Positions 1-8,322 of a DNA stretch of 64,000 bases are shown one piece after another. Source of the stretch: Vibrio splendidus (GTDB taxonomy: Bacteria; Pseudomonadota; Gammaproteobacteria; Enterobacterales; Vibrionaceae); assembly GCF_002873455.1 (NCBI RefSeq), contig NZ_MCUN01000054.1, forward strand, positions 1 through 64,000, read 5' to 3'. Below the pieces are notes generated by a model. The model saw only the letters and a list, made by a program, of their open reading frames with translations, had not been told where the DNA came from and ran no database searches. Positions within the stretch are counted from its first letter, which is position 1, and each line of letters begins with the position of its first letter. A program made the position numbers and the translations under genes.

Positions 1-103
1 ACCACTATTTAGGGTTTTCACAGATCCTGATGTTGAATGTTAGTTTTGTTTTATAGCCTTAACTGCTTATTGCCTTAACTAACAGCTTAATATCGAAACC
101 GTT

Positions 104-180
104 GCGCCCTTAGCTCAGCTGGATAGAGTACCTGGCTACGAACCAGGCGGTCGGAGGTTCGAATCCTCCAGGGCGCACCA
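104..180 (+). tRNA. tRNA-Arg (anticodon ACG)
   Basis: A 77-base cloverleaf ending in an encoded CCA. The acceptor arms GCGCCCT and AGGGCGC pair perfectly, the D arm holds AGCTCAGCTGGATAGAG, and the T arm holds GGTTCGAATCC. The anticodon stem CCTGG/CCAGG frames the loop CTACGAA, placing anticodon ACG at 138-140. It reads CGN arginine codons after A34 is edited to inosine. A Rho-independent terminator follows directly. No convincing promoter is visible in the 103 bases upstream, so it may be the last gene of a longer tRNA transcript. Confidence 0.97.
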
Positions 181-194
181 CCTTATTAAAAAAA

Positions 195-220
195 GCCTCG
201 TTTATACGAGGTTTTTTTTT
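195..220 (+). terminator. Rho-independent terminator after tRNA-Arg
   Basis: CCTCGT pairs with ACGAGG around a TTAT loop and is followed by nine T residues. It sits 15 bases after the tRNA CCA end. Confidence 0.9.
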
Positions 221-556
221 ATGTCTGCTGTAAATTTGTTGCGACAATGTTAAATTTTGTCATTATTTAACTTGTTGTATTTAAAGTAATTCTTGATTGC
301 TTCTTTGTTATTCCACCTTTCTCATATCATTTCCAAGAAAAGCCCCGTTTAAGTCACAGTTTAAATATCTATAAATGACGTATTTGACAGATTTATGTGA
401 TCTGATAGGCGAATAATTAACCTTATGTGTGCGTTATCCGTAACTGAACCTTAAACAAAATTGACAAACTTTTACCAATCGAGATAATCCATAGGTCGGG
501 ATCACTATTCGCTGAAATCCTGCACCTATGTCAGGATGACGAAGAAAGGAAGCAAC
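221..556 (+). promoter_or_regulatory. oadGAB upstream region with sigma-70 promoter at 461-488
   Basis: This 336-base gap has no gene. The best promoter is TTGACA at 461-466, a 16-base spacer, then GATAAT at 483-488, predicting a start near 495 and a leader of about 60 bases before oadG. A second perfect TTGACA lies at 384-389 but lacks a good -10 at normal spacing. It is followed by ATGTGATCT near 395-403, one half of a CRP-like site whose other half is poor. CRP control is therefore only a possibility. Confidence 0.6.
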
Positions 557-814
557 ATGACTAATATTGGAAGCCTGCTAGGAGATGCGGCGACTCTAAT
601 GATAACGGGGATGTCCGTTGTCTTTATTTTCCTAACTATTCTAGTTTACCTCGTTCGGTTGATGTCAAAACTGGTACCAGAAGAAGTACCAGAGCCGATC
701 GCAGCACCTAAAAAAATTCAAAAATCACAATCAAACCCTTCAGCTGTTAGTCCACAGGTAGTGGCAGCAATTTCGGCCGCGGTTCATCAATACCGTGTGT
801 CTACTGCTAAGTAG
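557..814 (+). CDS. oadG: Oxaloacetate decarboxylase gamma subunit OadG
   Basis: Small membrane subunit (85 aa) that assembles the alpha and beta subunits of the sodium-pumping oxaloacetate decarboxylase. One membrane segment spans roughly residues 8-32, followed by a charged, proline-rich cytoplasmic tail, as in the family; the C-terminal tail is known to contact OadA and bind zinc. The start at 557 is preferred over the in-frame ATG at 536 because AAGGAAG lies just upstream of 557 and the extra seven residues are not membrane-like. It is first in the operon, with oadA 31 bases downstream. The call rests on size, topology and position, since the sequence of this family is weakly conserved. 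Confidence 0.88.
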   Translation: MTNIGSLLGDAATLMITGMSVVFIFLTILVYLVRLMSKLVPEEVPEPIAAPKKIQKSQSNPSAVSPQVVAAISAAVHQYRVSTAK

Positions 815-845
815 CATTTAAAGGATTAAAAAGGAGTTTATGAGC

Positions 846-2621
846 ATGTCTAAACCACTAGCTATCACAGATGTGGTACTTCGTGACGCGCACCAGTCAC
901 TATTTGCTACTCGTATGCGTATCGAAGATATGCTGCCAATTGCGGCAGAACTGGATAAAGTCGGTTACTGGTCTTTGGAGACTTGGGGCGGCGCAACGTT
1001 TGATTCGTGTATCCGTTTTCTAGGCGAAGATCCGTGGGAGCGTTTGCGTGAGCTGAAAAAAGCGATGCCAAACACACCAATGCAGATGCTACTGCGTGGT
1101 CAAAATTTATTGGGTTACCGTCACTACGCGGATGATGTAGTAGAGAAATTTGTTGAACGTGCCCATAAGAACGGCATGGACGTATTTCGTATTTTTGATG
1201 CGATGAATGACGTACGTAACTTTGAAACAGCAGTGAAAGCAACGATTGATGTTGGTGGTCACGCTCAAGGTACGTTGTCTTACACAACCAGTCCGGTTCA
1301 CAACTCAGATACTTGGGTTGATTTGGCTAAGCGCCTAGAGGACCTAGGTTGTCACTCTCTATGTATCAAAGATATGTCAGGTTTATTGAAACCCTATGAA
1401 GCGGAAGAACTGATTACACGCATCAAAGCATCGTGTGACGTTCCTCTAGCATTACATAGCCACGCGACAACAGGTCTATCGACAGCAACAGCGGTTAAAG
1501 CCGTTGAAGCGGGTATCGATATTCTGGACACCGCTATTTCTTCAATGAGCTGTACTTACGGTCACACGCCAACCGAAACGGTTGTTGCGATGCTAGAAGG
1601 TACAGAGCGTGATACCAACCTTAAGCTTGATCAGATCGAACCTATCGCGGCTTACTTCCGTGACGTACGTAAAAAGTACGCGAAATGGGAAGGTCAGCTA
1701 AAAGGTGTTGATTCACGTATCTTGATTGCTCAGGTTCCTGGCGGCATGTTAACCAACATGGAAGGTCAGCTTAAAGAACAGGGCGCAGCCGACCGTATGG
1801 ACGAAGTGCTCGAAGAGATCCCTCGCGTACGTAAAGAGTTGGGTTACATTCCTTTGGTAACACCTACTTCTCAGATTGTTGGTACTCAAGCTGTTATCAA
1901 CGTTCTAACGGGTGAGCGCTACAAGAGCATCACTAAAGAGACTGCGGGTTTACTGAAAGGTGAATACGGTCAAGCTCCTGCTGAGGTTGATGCTGAACTA
2001 CAAGCAAAAGTGTTAAATGGTGCTGAGCCAATCACGTGTCGTCCTGCTGATTTACTTAAGTCTGAAATGGATACGTTAACGACAGACCTTTTAGAAAAAG
2101 CGAAATCAGATGGCATTTCACTCGCTGAAGATACCGTTGATGATGTGCTGACATACGCACTATTTCCACAAGTGGGTCTTAAGTTCCTTAAGAACCGTCG
2201 TAACCCTGAAGCATTTGAACCTGCACCAACGTTAGAAACCGCGGCGCCAGTTACAGCAGCACCAGTACAAGCTGCTAGCGGTATTGAAAGCTACAGCGTG
2301 AAGGTTGATGGTCAAGTTTATGATGTTGAAGTTGGCCCGCAAGGCGAACTTACATCAGTATCTCCATCCGCTAAACCAGTACAAGTGGCTCAAGCAGCAG
2401 CTTCTGATGCAGAAGCGGTTCCAGCTCCATTAGCAGGCAACATCTTCAAAGTTATCGTTCAGCCAGGTGCTGAAGTGGCTGAAGGTGATGTGTTACTTAT
2501 CTTGGAAGCGATGAAAATGGAAACGGAAGTTCGTGCTGCTCGTGGTGGTATCGTTCAGGAATTGAATGTTAAAGAAGGCGATGCAGTTACTGTAGGCGCT
2601 CCACTACTAAGCTTAGCGTAA
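846..2621 (+). CDS. oadA: Oxaloacetate decarboxylase alpha subunit OadA (biotin carboxyltransferase)
   Basis: Transfers the C4 carboxyl group of oxaloacetate to biotin, releasing pyruvate; OadB then decarboxylates the carboxybiotin and exports sodium. The N-terminal TIM-barrel carboxyltransferase domain begins with LRDAHQS and carries the metal site around LHSHATTG. A conserved carboxylase domain follows, then an Ala/Pro-rich linker, then a biotinyl domain with the motif EAMKM. Its lysine is 34 residues from the C-terminus, as expected for biotinylation. Two ATGs compete. The one at 846 has AAGGAG at ideal spacing (nine bases), while 840 is only three bases from it, so 846 is chosen (591 aa). 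OadB starts nine bases after the stop. Confidence 0.97.
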   Translation: MSKPLAITDVVLRDAHQSLFATRMRIEDMLPIAAELDKVGYWSLETWGGATFDSCIRFLGEDPWERLRELKKAMPNTPMQMLLRGQNLLGYRHYADDVVEKFVERAHKNGMDVFRIFDAMNDVRNFETAVKATIDVGGHAQGTLSYTTSPVHNSDTWVDLAKRLEDLGCHSLCIKDMSGLLKPYEAEELITRIKASCDVPLALHSHATTGLSTATAVKAVEAGIDILDTAISSMSCTYGHTPTETVVAMLEGTERDTNLKLDQIEPIAAYFRDVRKKYAKWEGQLKGVDSRILIAQVPGGMLTNMEGQLKEQGAADRMDEVLEEIPRVRKELGYIPLVTPTSQIVGTQAVINVLTGERYKSITKETAGLLKGEYGQAPAEVDAELQAKVLNGAEPITCRPADLLKSEMDTLTTDLLEKAKSDGISLAEDTVDDVLTYALFPQVGLKFLKNRRNPEAFEPAPTLETAAPVTAAPVQAASGIESYSVKVDGQVYDVEVGPQGELTSVSPSAKPVQVAQAAASDAEAVPAPLAGNIFKVIVQPGAEVAEGDVLLILEAMKMETEVRAARGGIVQELNVKEGDAVTVGAPLLSLA

Positions 2622-2630
2622 GGGAGTACC

Positions 2631-3761
2631 ATGGAAGGATTGATGACCTTATGGTCTGAAACAGGGATTGCTAACTTTGAGTTCGGCCAGATCTGTATGA
2701 TGCTGGTTGGTTGCTTACTGTTGTTTTTGGCAATTCGCAAAGGGTTTGAACCATTACTGCTATTACCGATTGGTTTTGGTGCTGTGTTGGCGAATATTCC
2801 AAATGCAGGATTTACCGATCCCGGTGGTTTGCTTTATTACGTGTATTACATAGGTATTGAGACAGGTGTTTTCCCGCTACTGATCTTTATGGGTGTTGGT
2901 GCAATGACGGACTTTGGTGCGTTGATTGCGAACCCTAAAACTTTGTGGCTGGGGGCTGCGGCTCAGTTTGGTATCTTCGCAACGCTATTTGGTGCGATCT
3001 TACTGAACTATGTTCCAGGTATGGAATTCTCAATGGCAGATGCTTCGTCAATTGCGATTATTGGTGGTGCCGATGGCCCAACCGCGATCTTCTTGGCAAG
3101 TAAGTTATCTCCTGATTTACTCGGTGCGATTGCGGTAGCAGCTTATAGCTACATGGCTTTGGTTCCGATTATTCAGCCACCAATCATGAAAGCGTTAACG
3201 ACTCCTGAAGAGCGTAAGATTAAGATGGCGCAGTTACGTCACGTCGGTAAAGCAGAGAAGATTTTATTCCCTCTAGCTGTGCTATTGATGACTATCTTGT
3301 TCCTACCTTCAGCGACACCTCTAGTCGGCATGTTCTGTTTGGGTAACTTAATGCGTGAAGCTGGCGTAGTTGATCGACTGTCAAAGACAGCGCAAAACGA
3401 GCTGATCAATATTGTGACGATCTTCTTAGGTCTTGGTGTGGGCTCTAAGCTGCAAGCCGATCAATTCTTGAACTTAGAAACCCTAGGTATTTTAGGTTTA
3501 GGTGCAGTCGCGTTCAGCATTGGTACGGCGGGTGGTGTATTGATGGCTAAGGTGTTGAACCGCTTCTCGAAAGAGGACATCAACCCACTGATTGGCGCGG
3601 CTGGTGTATCAGCGGTTCCTATGGCGGCCCGTGTTGTGAACAAGGTTGGTCTTGAGGCAAACCCTCAGAACTTCTTGTTGATGCATGCGATGGGTCCCAA
3701 CGTAGCTGGTGTACTTGGTAGTGCGGTTGCGGCGGGTATTCTATTAGCTCTCGTGGGTTAG
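2631..3761 (+). CDS. oadB: Oxaloacetate decarboxylase beta subunit OadB (sodium pump)
   Basis: Integral membrane subunit (376 aa) that couples decarboxylation of carboxybiotin to sodium export. The sequence is hydrophobic nearly throughout, with about nine to eleven membrane segments. It carries the family motif GGADGPTAIF (near residues 144-153), which contains a conserved aspartate involved in sodium binding, and the C-terminal MGPNVAGV stretch. A Shine-Dalgarno-like GGGAG precedes the ATG. It is the last gene of oadGAB, and a strong terminator lies 90 bases beyond. No citrate-fermentation genes flank the operon, so this copy probably has a general role in oxaloacetate or sodium balance. 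Confidence 0.97.
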   Translation: MEGLMTLWSETGIANFEFGQICMMLVGCLLLFLAIRKGFEPLLLLPIGFGAVLANIPNAGFTDPGGLLYYVYYIGIETGVFPLLIFMGVGAMTDFGALIANPKTLWLGAAAQFGIFATLFGAILLNYVPGMEFSMADASSIAIIGGADGPTAIFLASKLSPDLLGAIAVAAYSYMALVPIIQPPIMKALTTPEERKIKMAQLRHVGKAEKILFPLAVLLMTILFLPSATPLVGMFCLGNLMREAGVVDRLSKTAQNELINIVTIFLGLGVGSKLQADQFLNLETLGILGLGAVAFSIGTAGGVLMAKVLNRFSKEDINPLIGAAGVSAVPMAARVVNKVGLEANPQNFLLMHAMGPNVAGVLGSAVAAGILLALVG

Positions 3762-3850
3762 AGGATTTGTTGGGTCATGTATCGTTACGTTAATTGGTCG
3801 TCAATTTACGAATGAGCGGTTAACTTAGCCTTATTAAATGGTTTATAGTC

Positions 3851-3881
3851 AAAGGGATGCTTTCGCATCCCTTTCTTTTTA
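3851..3881 (+). terminator. Terminator of oadGAB
   Basis: A perfect ten-base stem AAAGGGATGC/GCATCCCTTT with loop TTTC, followed by CTTTTTAT. It lies before the chosen start of the next gene, which argues against that gene starting at the in-frame ATG at 3838. Confidence 0.92.
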
Positions 3882-3933
3882 TCAGTTAGGGTGCTTGCTC
3901 ATTAGGGCTTTTATCAATCAAGGAAATGTGAAA

Positions 3934-4887
3934 ATGGAAAATAAACAGATTGCGATTACTCAATTCGGCGGTGTCGAAAACTTAAGTATTCAAACCCGTG
4001 CGATTCCTAAGCCTAAGGCTGGGGAAGTGTTGGTCAAAGTTTCCTTTTCGGGCATTAATCCGATTGATGTTAAAACCCGTGCTGGTCTTGGTTGGGCTGC
4101 AGCACAGAACAAAGACAACCTACCTTGGGTGCCTGGGTACGATATTTCAGGGCAGATTGTCACGCTGGGTGAACAAGCTGAGCGTTTTACGGTTGGTGAT
4201 AACGTGGCAGGCTTTATTGGTTTTCCACTACAAGGTGGTGGTTACAGCCAATATGTATGTGTTCCAGAAGCTGCATTAAGCATGGTTCCTGATTCTGTCA
4301 CCTTAGAAGCGGCGGCCACACTACCACTCGCTAGCCAAACAGCAGCACAAGCATTAAACAAAGCCGAAGTGAAAGAAGGCGATCGCGTGCTTATCTTAGC
4401 GGGCGCGGGCGGCGTTGGTCATCTTGCGGTTCAAATTGCAGTAGCAGCAAAAGCCGAGGTTTATACAACTTGTAGTGAAGTCAATCTTGATTACTTGGCA
4501 ACGCTAGGCGCTCATGCGATTAACTATAAATTTGCACCAGCATCGGAAAGAGTTTCTGATGTTGATGTGTTGATTGACTTAGTGGGTGGCGATACGGCTC
4601 TCGATGCATTGAAGTGTTTGAAAGATGGCGCGAGAGTCGTGACCGTTCCGACTCTATCTGCAGAATTGATCTGTGAGAAAGCGACATTATTAGGCTTTAC
4701 TGCATCAGGTATGCTGGTTGAGCCAAACCCAGAGCAAATGGACACTATGCTGTATATGGTCAGTGTCGGATTGCTCAAAACAGAAATTCAAAGTATCTAC
4801 CCGTTAGATGAAGCACAGTCGGCGCATCTACAAGTAGAAACTGGGCATACCAGAGGCAAGGTACTACTTAAAATGCAAGAAGGTTGA
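3934..4887 (+). CDS. Zinc-free medium-chain dehydrogenase, quinone/zeta-crystallin-like oxidoreductase
   Basis: Predicted NADPH-dependent oxidoreductase (317 aa) of the MDR superfamily; its substrate (quinone, enal or enone) cannot be told from sequence. An N-terminal GroES-like domain holds GEVLVKVSFSGINPIDVKTR. The Rossmann domain has the nucleotide motif AGAGGVGHLAVQIA. The structural-zinc cysteine cluster of alcohol dehydrogenases is absent, as in the QOR subgroup. The start at 3934 follows CAAGGA. A longer reading from 3838 would run through the oad terminator and is rejected. The stop is seven bases before the next gene, so the two probably share a transcript. Confidence 0.88.
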   Translation: MENKQIAITQFGGVENLSIQTRAIPKPKAGEVLVKVSFSGINPIDVKTRAGLGWAAAQNKDNLPWVPGYDISGQIVTLGEQAERFTVGDNVAGFIGFPLQGGGYSQYVCVPEAALSMVPDSVTLEAAATLPLASQTAAQALNKAEVKEGDRVLILAGAGGVGHLAVQIAVAAKAEVYTTCSEVNLDYLATLGAHAINYKFAPASERVSDVDVLIDLVGGDTALDALKCLKDGARVVTVPTLSAELICEKATLLGFTASGMLVEPNPEQMDTMLYMVSVGLLKTEIQSIYPLDEAQSAHLQVETGHTRGKVLLKMQEG

Positions 4888-4893
4888 TATGCA

Positions 4894-5355
4894 GTGCTAG
4901 AGTTTTTTAATTCTCTATTTGAAAACATAGCGCTGTGGTTCTCTGACTCGGCGCTGTGGGTACTCTTTATTAGTGGCTTCTTGAGTGCCACGTTATTGCC
5001 CGGCGGTTCAGAAGCAAGCCTCGTGGCAGCCTTGAGCTTAGAGCAGTTCTCAACATCATCGATTATTCTGCTGGCGACACTTGGCAATACCTTAGGCGGC
5101 CTGACCAATTATTGGATTGGTTTATGGTTGCCTAATCGAACTCAATCTGAAAAGCATGGTCATAAGGCTATGGCTTGGCTGAGCCGTTATGGTTACTGGA
5201 CATTGTTATTCAGTTGGGTACCCATCATTGGTGATCCTTTATGTCTGGCTGCGGGTTGGCTGAGAATGAAATTTATCCCTAGCGTTATTTTGATAGCGAT
5301 TGGCAAAGCCGCTCGCTACAGCTTACTTGCTGCTATCTACTTCGGTTTTTTCTAA
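4894..5355 (+). CDS. Small DedA/VTT-type membrane protein, YqaA-like
   Basis: A 153-residue inner-membrane protein resembling the YqaA branch of the DedA/VTT superfamily, whose larger members are lipid scramblases or undecaprenyl-phosphate flippases. Visible landmarks are GFLSATLLPGGSEA, followed by GNTLGGLTNYWIG and, later, VPIIGDPLCLAAG, which together are typical of this family. About four hydrophobic segments can be picked out. The start is a GTG at 4894 with GAAGG eleven bases upstream; the ATG at 4889 is in another frame and soon stops. It lies between the oxidoreductase and the M16 protease, ten bases before the latter. The specific transported molecule is unknown. Confidence 0.82.
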   Translation: MLEFFNSLFENIALWFSDSALWVLFISGFLSATLLPGGSEASLVAALSLEQFSTSSIILLATLGNTLGGLTNYWIGLWLPNRTQSEKHGHKAMAWLSRYGYWTLLFSWVPIIGDPLCLAAGWLRMKFIPSVILIAIGKAARYSLLAAIYFGFF

Positions 5356-5364
5356 GGAGAACCT

Positions 5365-8223
5365 ATGAAAAAGGTTTTACTTGGTACATTTTCTCTTATC
5401 GCCATTGCTGGCTGTTCTTACAATGTACCTAGCTCAACACCCTTCTTTTCCTCGTTACCGGAAGGCGTCACTCTGTTAGAAGAGGTTAACCCTTCTAAAG
5501 ATAAAGTGGTGATTCCTTATGCGAAGTATCAGCTTGAAAACGGCTTGACCGTTATTCTTTCTCCTGATAATTCTGATCCACTTGTTCATGTTGATGTGAC
5601 CTATCATGTGGGTTCTGCTCGTGAACAGATTGGCAAATCAGGCTTTGCTCACTTCTTTGAACACATGATGTTCCAAGGCTCTGAGAACGTCGGTGATCAA
5701 CAGCACTTCAAGATCATCACCGAAGCGGGTGGTTCGTTAAATGGCACCACCAACCGTGACCGAACTAATTACTTTGAAACCGTTCCTTCTAACCAACTCG
5801 AAAAAATGTTGTGGTTAGAATCGGACAGAATGGGTTTCTTGTTAGATGCAGTTTCTCAAAAGAAATTTGAGGTGCAAAGAGGCACGGTTAAGAATGAGCG
5901 AGCGCAAAGCTACGAAAACCGCCCTTACGGCTTGATGTGGGAACGCATGGGTGAAGCACTGTATCCAGAAGGTCACCCTTACTCGTGGCAACCAATTGGT
6001 TATGTGGAAGACTTAGACCGTGTAGATGTGAATGATCTTAAAGCCTTCTTCCTACGCTGGTATGGCCCAAATAATGCGGTGTTGACTATCGGTGGTGATA
6101 TCGATGTTGATGACACACTAGAGTGGGTTAACAAGTACTTTGGCCCAATCCCTCAAGGTCCTGAAGTTAAGGCTGCTGAGAAACAACCTGCAGTGCTGAC
6201 TGAGGACAAGTACATCACCTTAAAAGATAATATTCGTCAGCCGATGGTTCTAGTCGGTTGGCCAACGACTTATCGTGGTGAAGAAACACAAGCTTCGTTA
6301 AATGCACTGTCTAACGTTTTAGGTTCTGGTACCAACAGTTACCTATATCAAAATTTAGTTAAGACACAAAAAGCAGTGAGCGCGGGTTCTTTCCATGATT
6401 GTGCTGAGCTTGCATGTACCATGTATGTGTATGCTATGGGTAATTCAGGTGAAAAAGGGGATTTGACGGTTTTAAATAAAGAGCTGATGGATACCTTAGA
6501 TCAATTCTCGAAAGAGGGCGTTGAACAAGAGCGTTTAGATCAGATCACTGGTATGGCAGAAGCGGATGCAGTTTTTGCACTGCAAAGTGTTAAAGGCAAG
6601 GTTTCACAGCTCGCGTCTAACCAAACCTTCTACGGCCAACCGGATCGCATTGAATCACAACTCGATCAAATTCGAGCGGTTACTCCAGAAAGCGTAAGCA
6701 AGGCATACCAAGATTTCATCGAAGGTAAGTACAAGGTTACGTTGAGTGTGGTTCCTAAGAAAAAACTCGATTTAGCGGTTAGTGAGGCTACCTTTACCAC
6801 ACCTGCACGTACCCTTCCTGAATACAGCAAGGTGACGGAAGACCAACTGGATTTCAGAAAGGCGCCAAACACATTTGATCGCAGCGTGATGCCAGAAGTG
6901 AACTTTGGTGTTGAAGCGACCATGCCTGAGTTGTACCGCATGCATTTTGCGAATGGCACTGATTTGATTGGTACCGTGACCCGTGAAACGCCAACAGTAC
7001 AGCTGCAAATTCAACTGCCTGCAGGCGAACGCTATGTTCGTAAAGGGCAAGAAGGCTTAGCGAATCTAACGGCTTCGATGATGGAAGAGGGATCGACTAA
7101 ACGAACGGTTGAAGAACTACAGGCGACCTTAGATAAGCTTGGCAGTAGCGTTAGCATTGGCGCAGGCAGTTATACCACGGATATCTCGGTTTCAACGCTA
7201 GAGAAAAACCTGCCTCAAACCTTAGCGATCGTACAAGAGGTTCTGTTTGAGCCTAAGTTTGATGAGCAAGACTTTGAACGTGTTAAGAAGCAGATGCTTG
7301 AAGGCGTTGTCTATCAACACCAACAGCCAAGCTGGATGGCTTCTCAAGCAACCCGTGAAGTGCTATTTGGCGACAGCATTTTTGCTCGAGCAAGCGATGG
7401 CACCAAGGCGTCTCTATCGGAGCTAACCTTAGACGATGTGAAACAATTCTATGCACAACACTACACACCAGAAGGTGCCAATATTGTTGTTGTGGGAGAC
7501 ATCTCGAAGAAAGAGGTGGGGAAACAGCTACAATTCTTTGAACAGTGGCAAGGCGATGCGGCACCACTTACGCGTCCGCAGATCATCAAAGAGCTTTCAG
7601 GACAACATCTGTATTTAGTCGATAAGCCGGGTGCGCCACAAAGTATTGTTCGTTTGGTGCGTAAAGGTCTACCTTTTGATGCGACGGGTGAGTTGTATTT
7701 GAGCCAGTTGGCTAACTTCAATTTAGCCGGTAACTTCAATAGCCGTATCAACCAGAATCTACGTGAGGACAAAGCCTACACTTACGGTGCGAGCGGTTAC
7801 TTCGCGAGTACACGTGAAACTGGTGCGGTAGTATTTAGTGCTCAAGTGAGAGCCAATGCGACGGTTCCATCGATTCAAGAGTTTATTGCTGAGCTAAATG
7901 AATTTAGTCAGAGTGGATTAACAGACGAAGAGGTGAAATTTATGCGCCTTGCCGTCGGTCAACAAGATGCGCTTAAATACGAAACACCAAGTCAAAAGGC
8001 TGGGTTGTTGAGTAATATTGTTGCGCTGAGCCTTGACGAAGATTACCTGCAACAACGTAATCAGATAGTTGAAACGGTCTCAAAAGAGACGTTAAACAAG
8101 CTATCTAAGAAATGGTTTGACCCGAATGATTATCAAATAATAGTTGTTGGCGACGCGGCTTCGCTTCGTCCTCAACTAGAAAAGTTAGATATTCCAATAG
8201 AAGAGCTTGAAATCATTCGTTAG
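5365..8223 (+). CDS. M16 zinc metalloprotease, outer-membrane or periplasmic lipoprotein
   Basis: A 952-residue pitrilysin/insulinase-family peptidase. The N-terminus is a lipoprotein signal with lipobox IAGC, placing the acylated cysteine at residue 17. The inverted zinc motif HFFEH is at residues 96-100, and the downstream third-ligand region reads VKNERAQSYENRPYG. The first M16 repeat pair occupies about residues 50-470; a second, catalytically inactive pair occupies about 510-930, so both halves of the clamshell are in one chain, unlike the two-subunit PqqF-type enzymes. AAGGAG precedes the ATG. The substrate is unknown; periplasmic turnover of small peptides or signal-peptide fragments is a reasonable inference. 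Confidence 0.93.
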   Translation: MKKVLLGTFSLIAIAGCSYNVPSSTPFFSSLPEGVTLLEEVNPSKDKVVIPYAKYQLENGLTVILSPDNSDPLVHVDVTYHVGSAREQIGKSGFAHFFEHMMFQGSENVGDQQHFKIITEAGGSLNGTTNRDRTNYFETVPSNQLEKMLWLESDRMGFLLDAVSQKKFEVQRGTVKNERAQSYENRPYGLMWERMGEALYPEGHPYSWQPIGYVEDLDRVDVNDLKAFFLRWYGPNNAVLTIGGDIDVDDTLEWVNKYFGPIPQGPEVKAAEKQPAVLTEDKYITLKDNIRQPMVLVGWPTTYRGEETQASLNALSNVLGSGTNSYLYQNLVKTQKAVSAGSFHDCAELACTMYVYAMGNSGEKGDLTVLNKELMDTLDQFSKEGVEQERLDQITGMAEADAVFALQSVKGKVSQLASNQTFYGQPDRIESQLDQIRAVTPESVSKAYQDFIEGKYKVTLSVVPKKKLDLAVSEATFTTPARTLPEYSKVTEDQLDFRKAPNTFDRSVMPEVNFGVEATMPELYRMHFANGTDLIGTVTRETPTVQLQIQLPAGERYVRKGQEGLANLTASMMEEGSTKRTVEELQATLDKLGSSVSIGAGSYTTDISVSTLEKNLPQTLAIVQEVLFEPKFDEQDFERVKKQMLEGVVYQHQQPSWMASQATREVLFGDSIFARASDGTKASLSELTLDDVKQFYAQHYTPEGANIVVVGDISKKEVGKQLQFFEQWQGDAAPLTRPQIIKELSGQHLYLVDKPGAPQSIVRLVRKGLPFDATGELYLSQLANFNLAGNFNSRINQNLREDKAYTYGASGYFASTRETGAVVFSAQVRANATVPSIQEFIAELNEFSQSGLTDEEVKFMRLAVGQQDALKYETPSQKAGLLSNIVALSLDEDYLQQRNQIVETVSKETLNKLSKKWFDPNDYQIIVVGDAASLRPQLEKLDIPIEELEIIR

Positions 8224-8236
8224 AGTACACATTAAA

Positions 8237-8268
8237 GGGGGAGGGAAAAGACTCTATTTTTCTCCCCC
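8237..8268 (+). terminator. Weak hairpin after the M16 protease gene
   Basis: GGGGGAG (8237-8243) pairs with CTCCCCC (8262-8268) across an 18-base loop. No T-run follows, so efficient termination is uncertain. It may instead act as a 3'-end stabiliser. Confidence 0.45.
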
Positions 8269-8322
8269 AACCTAATTTATGATAGTTCTAATCAGAACAA
8301 TATAAGATAAGTGAACTGAATT

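Noticed and set aside
104..180. tRNA-Arg as an integration site for an island
   Set aside because: No integrase, no duplicated tRNA 3' end and no change in gene content follow; oadGAB is core.
907..1287. 126-codon frame antisense to oadA
   Set aside because: It lies wholly within a well-conserved gene, resembles no family, and has no promoter or Shine-Dalgarno evidence.
3838..3933. Longer N-terminus for the quinone-oxidoreductase-like gene
   Set aside because: The extension is the oadGAB terminator hairpin and T-run, and the ATG at 3934 has a proper ribosome-binding site.
6666..7772. Several 90-100-codon frames antisense to the M16 protease gene
   Set aside because: All are shadows of a long, clearly conserved reading frame and resemble no proteins.
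8237..8268. Riboswitch before gshA
   Set aside because: Only a simple hairpin is present, with no conserved aptamer pattern.
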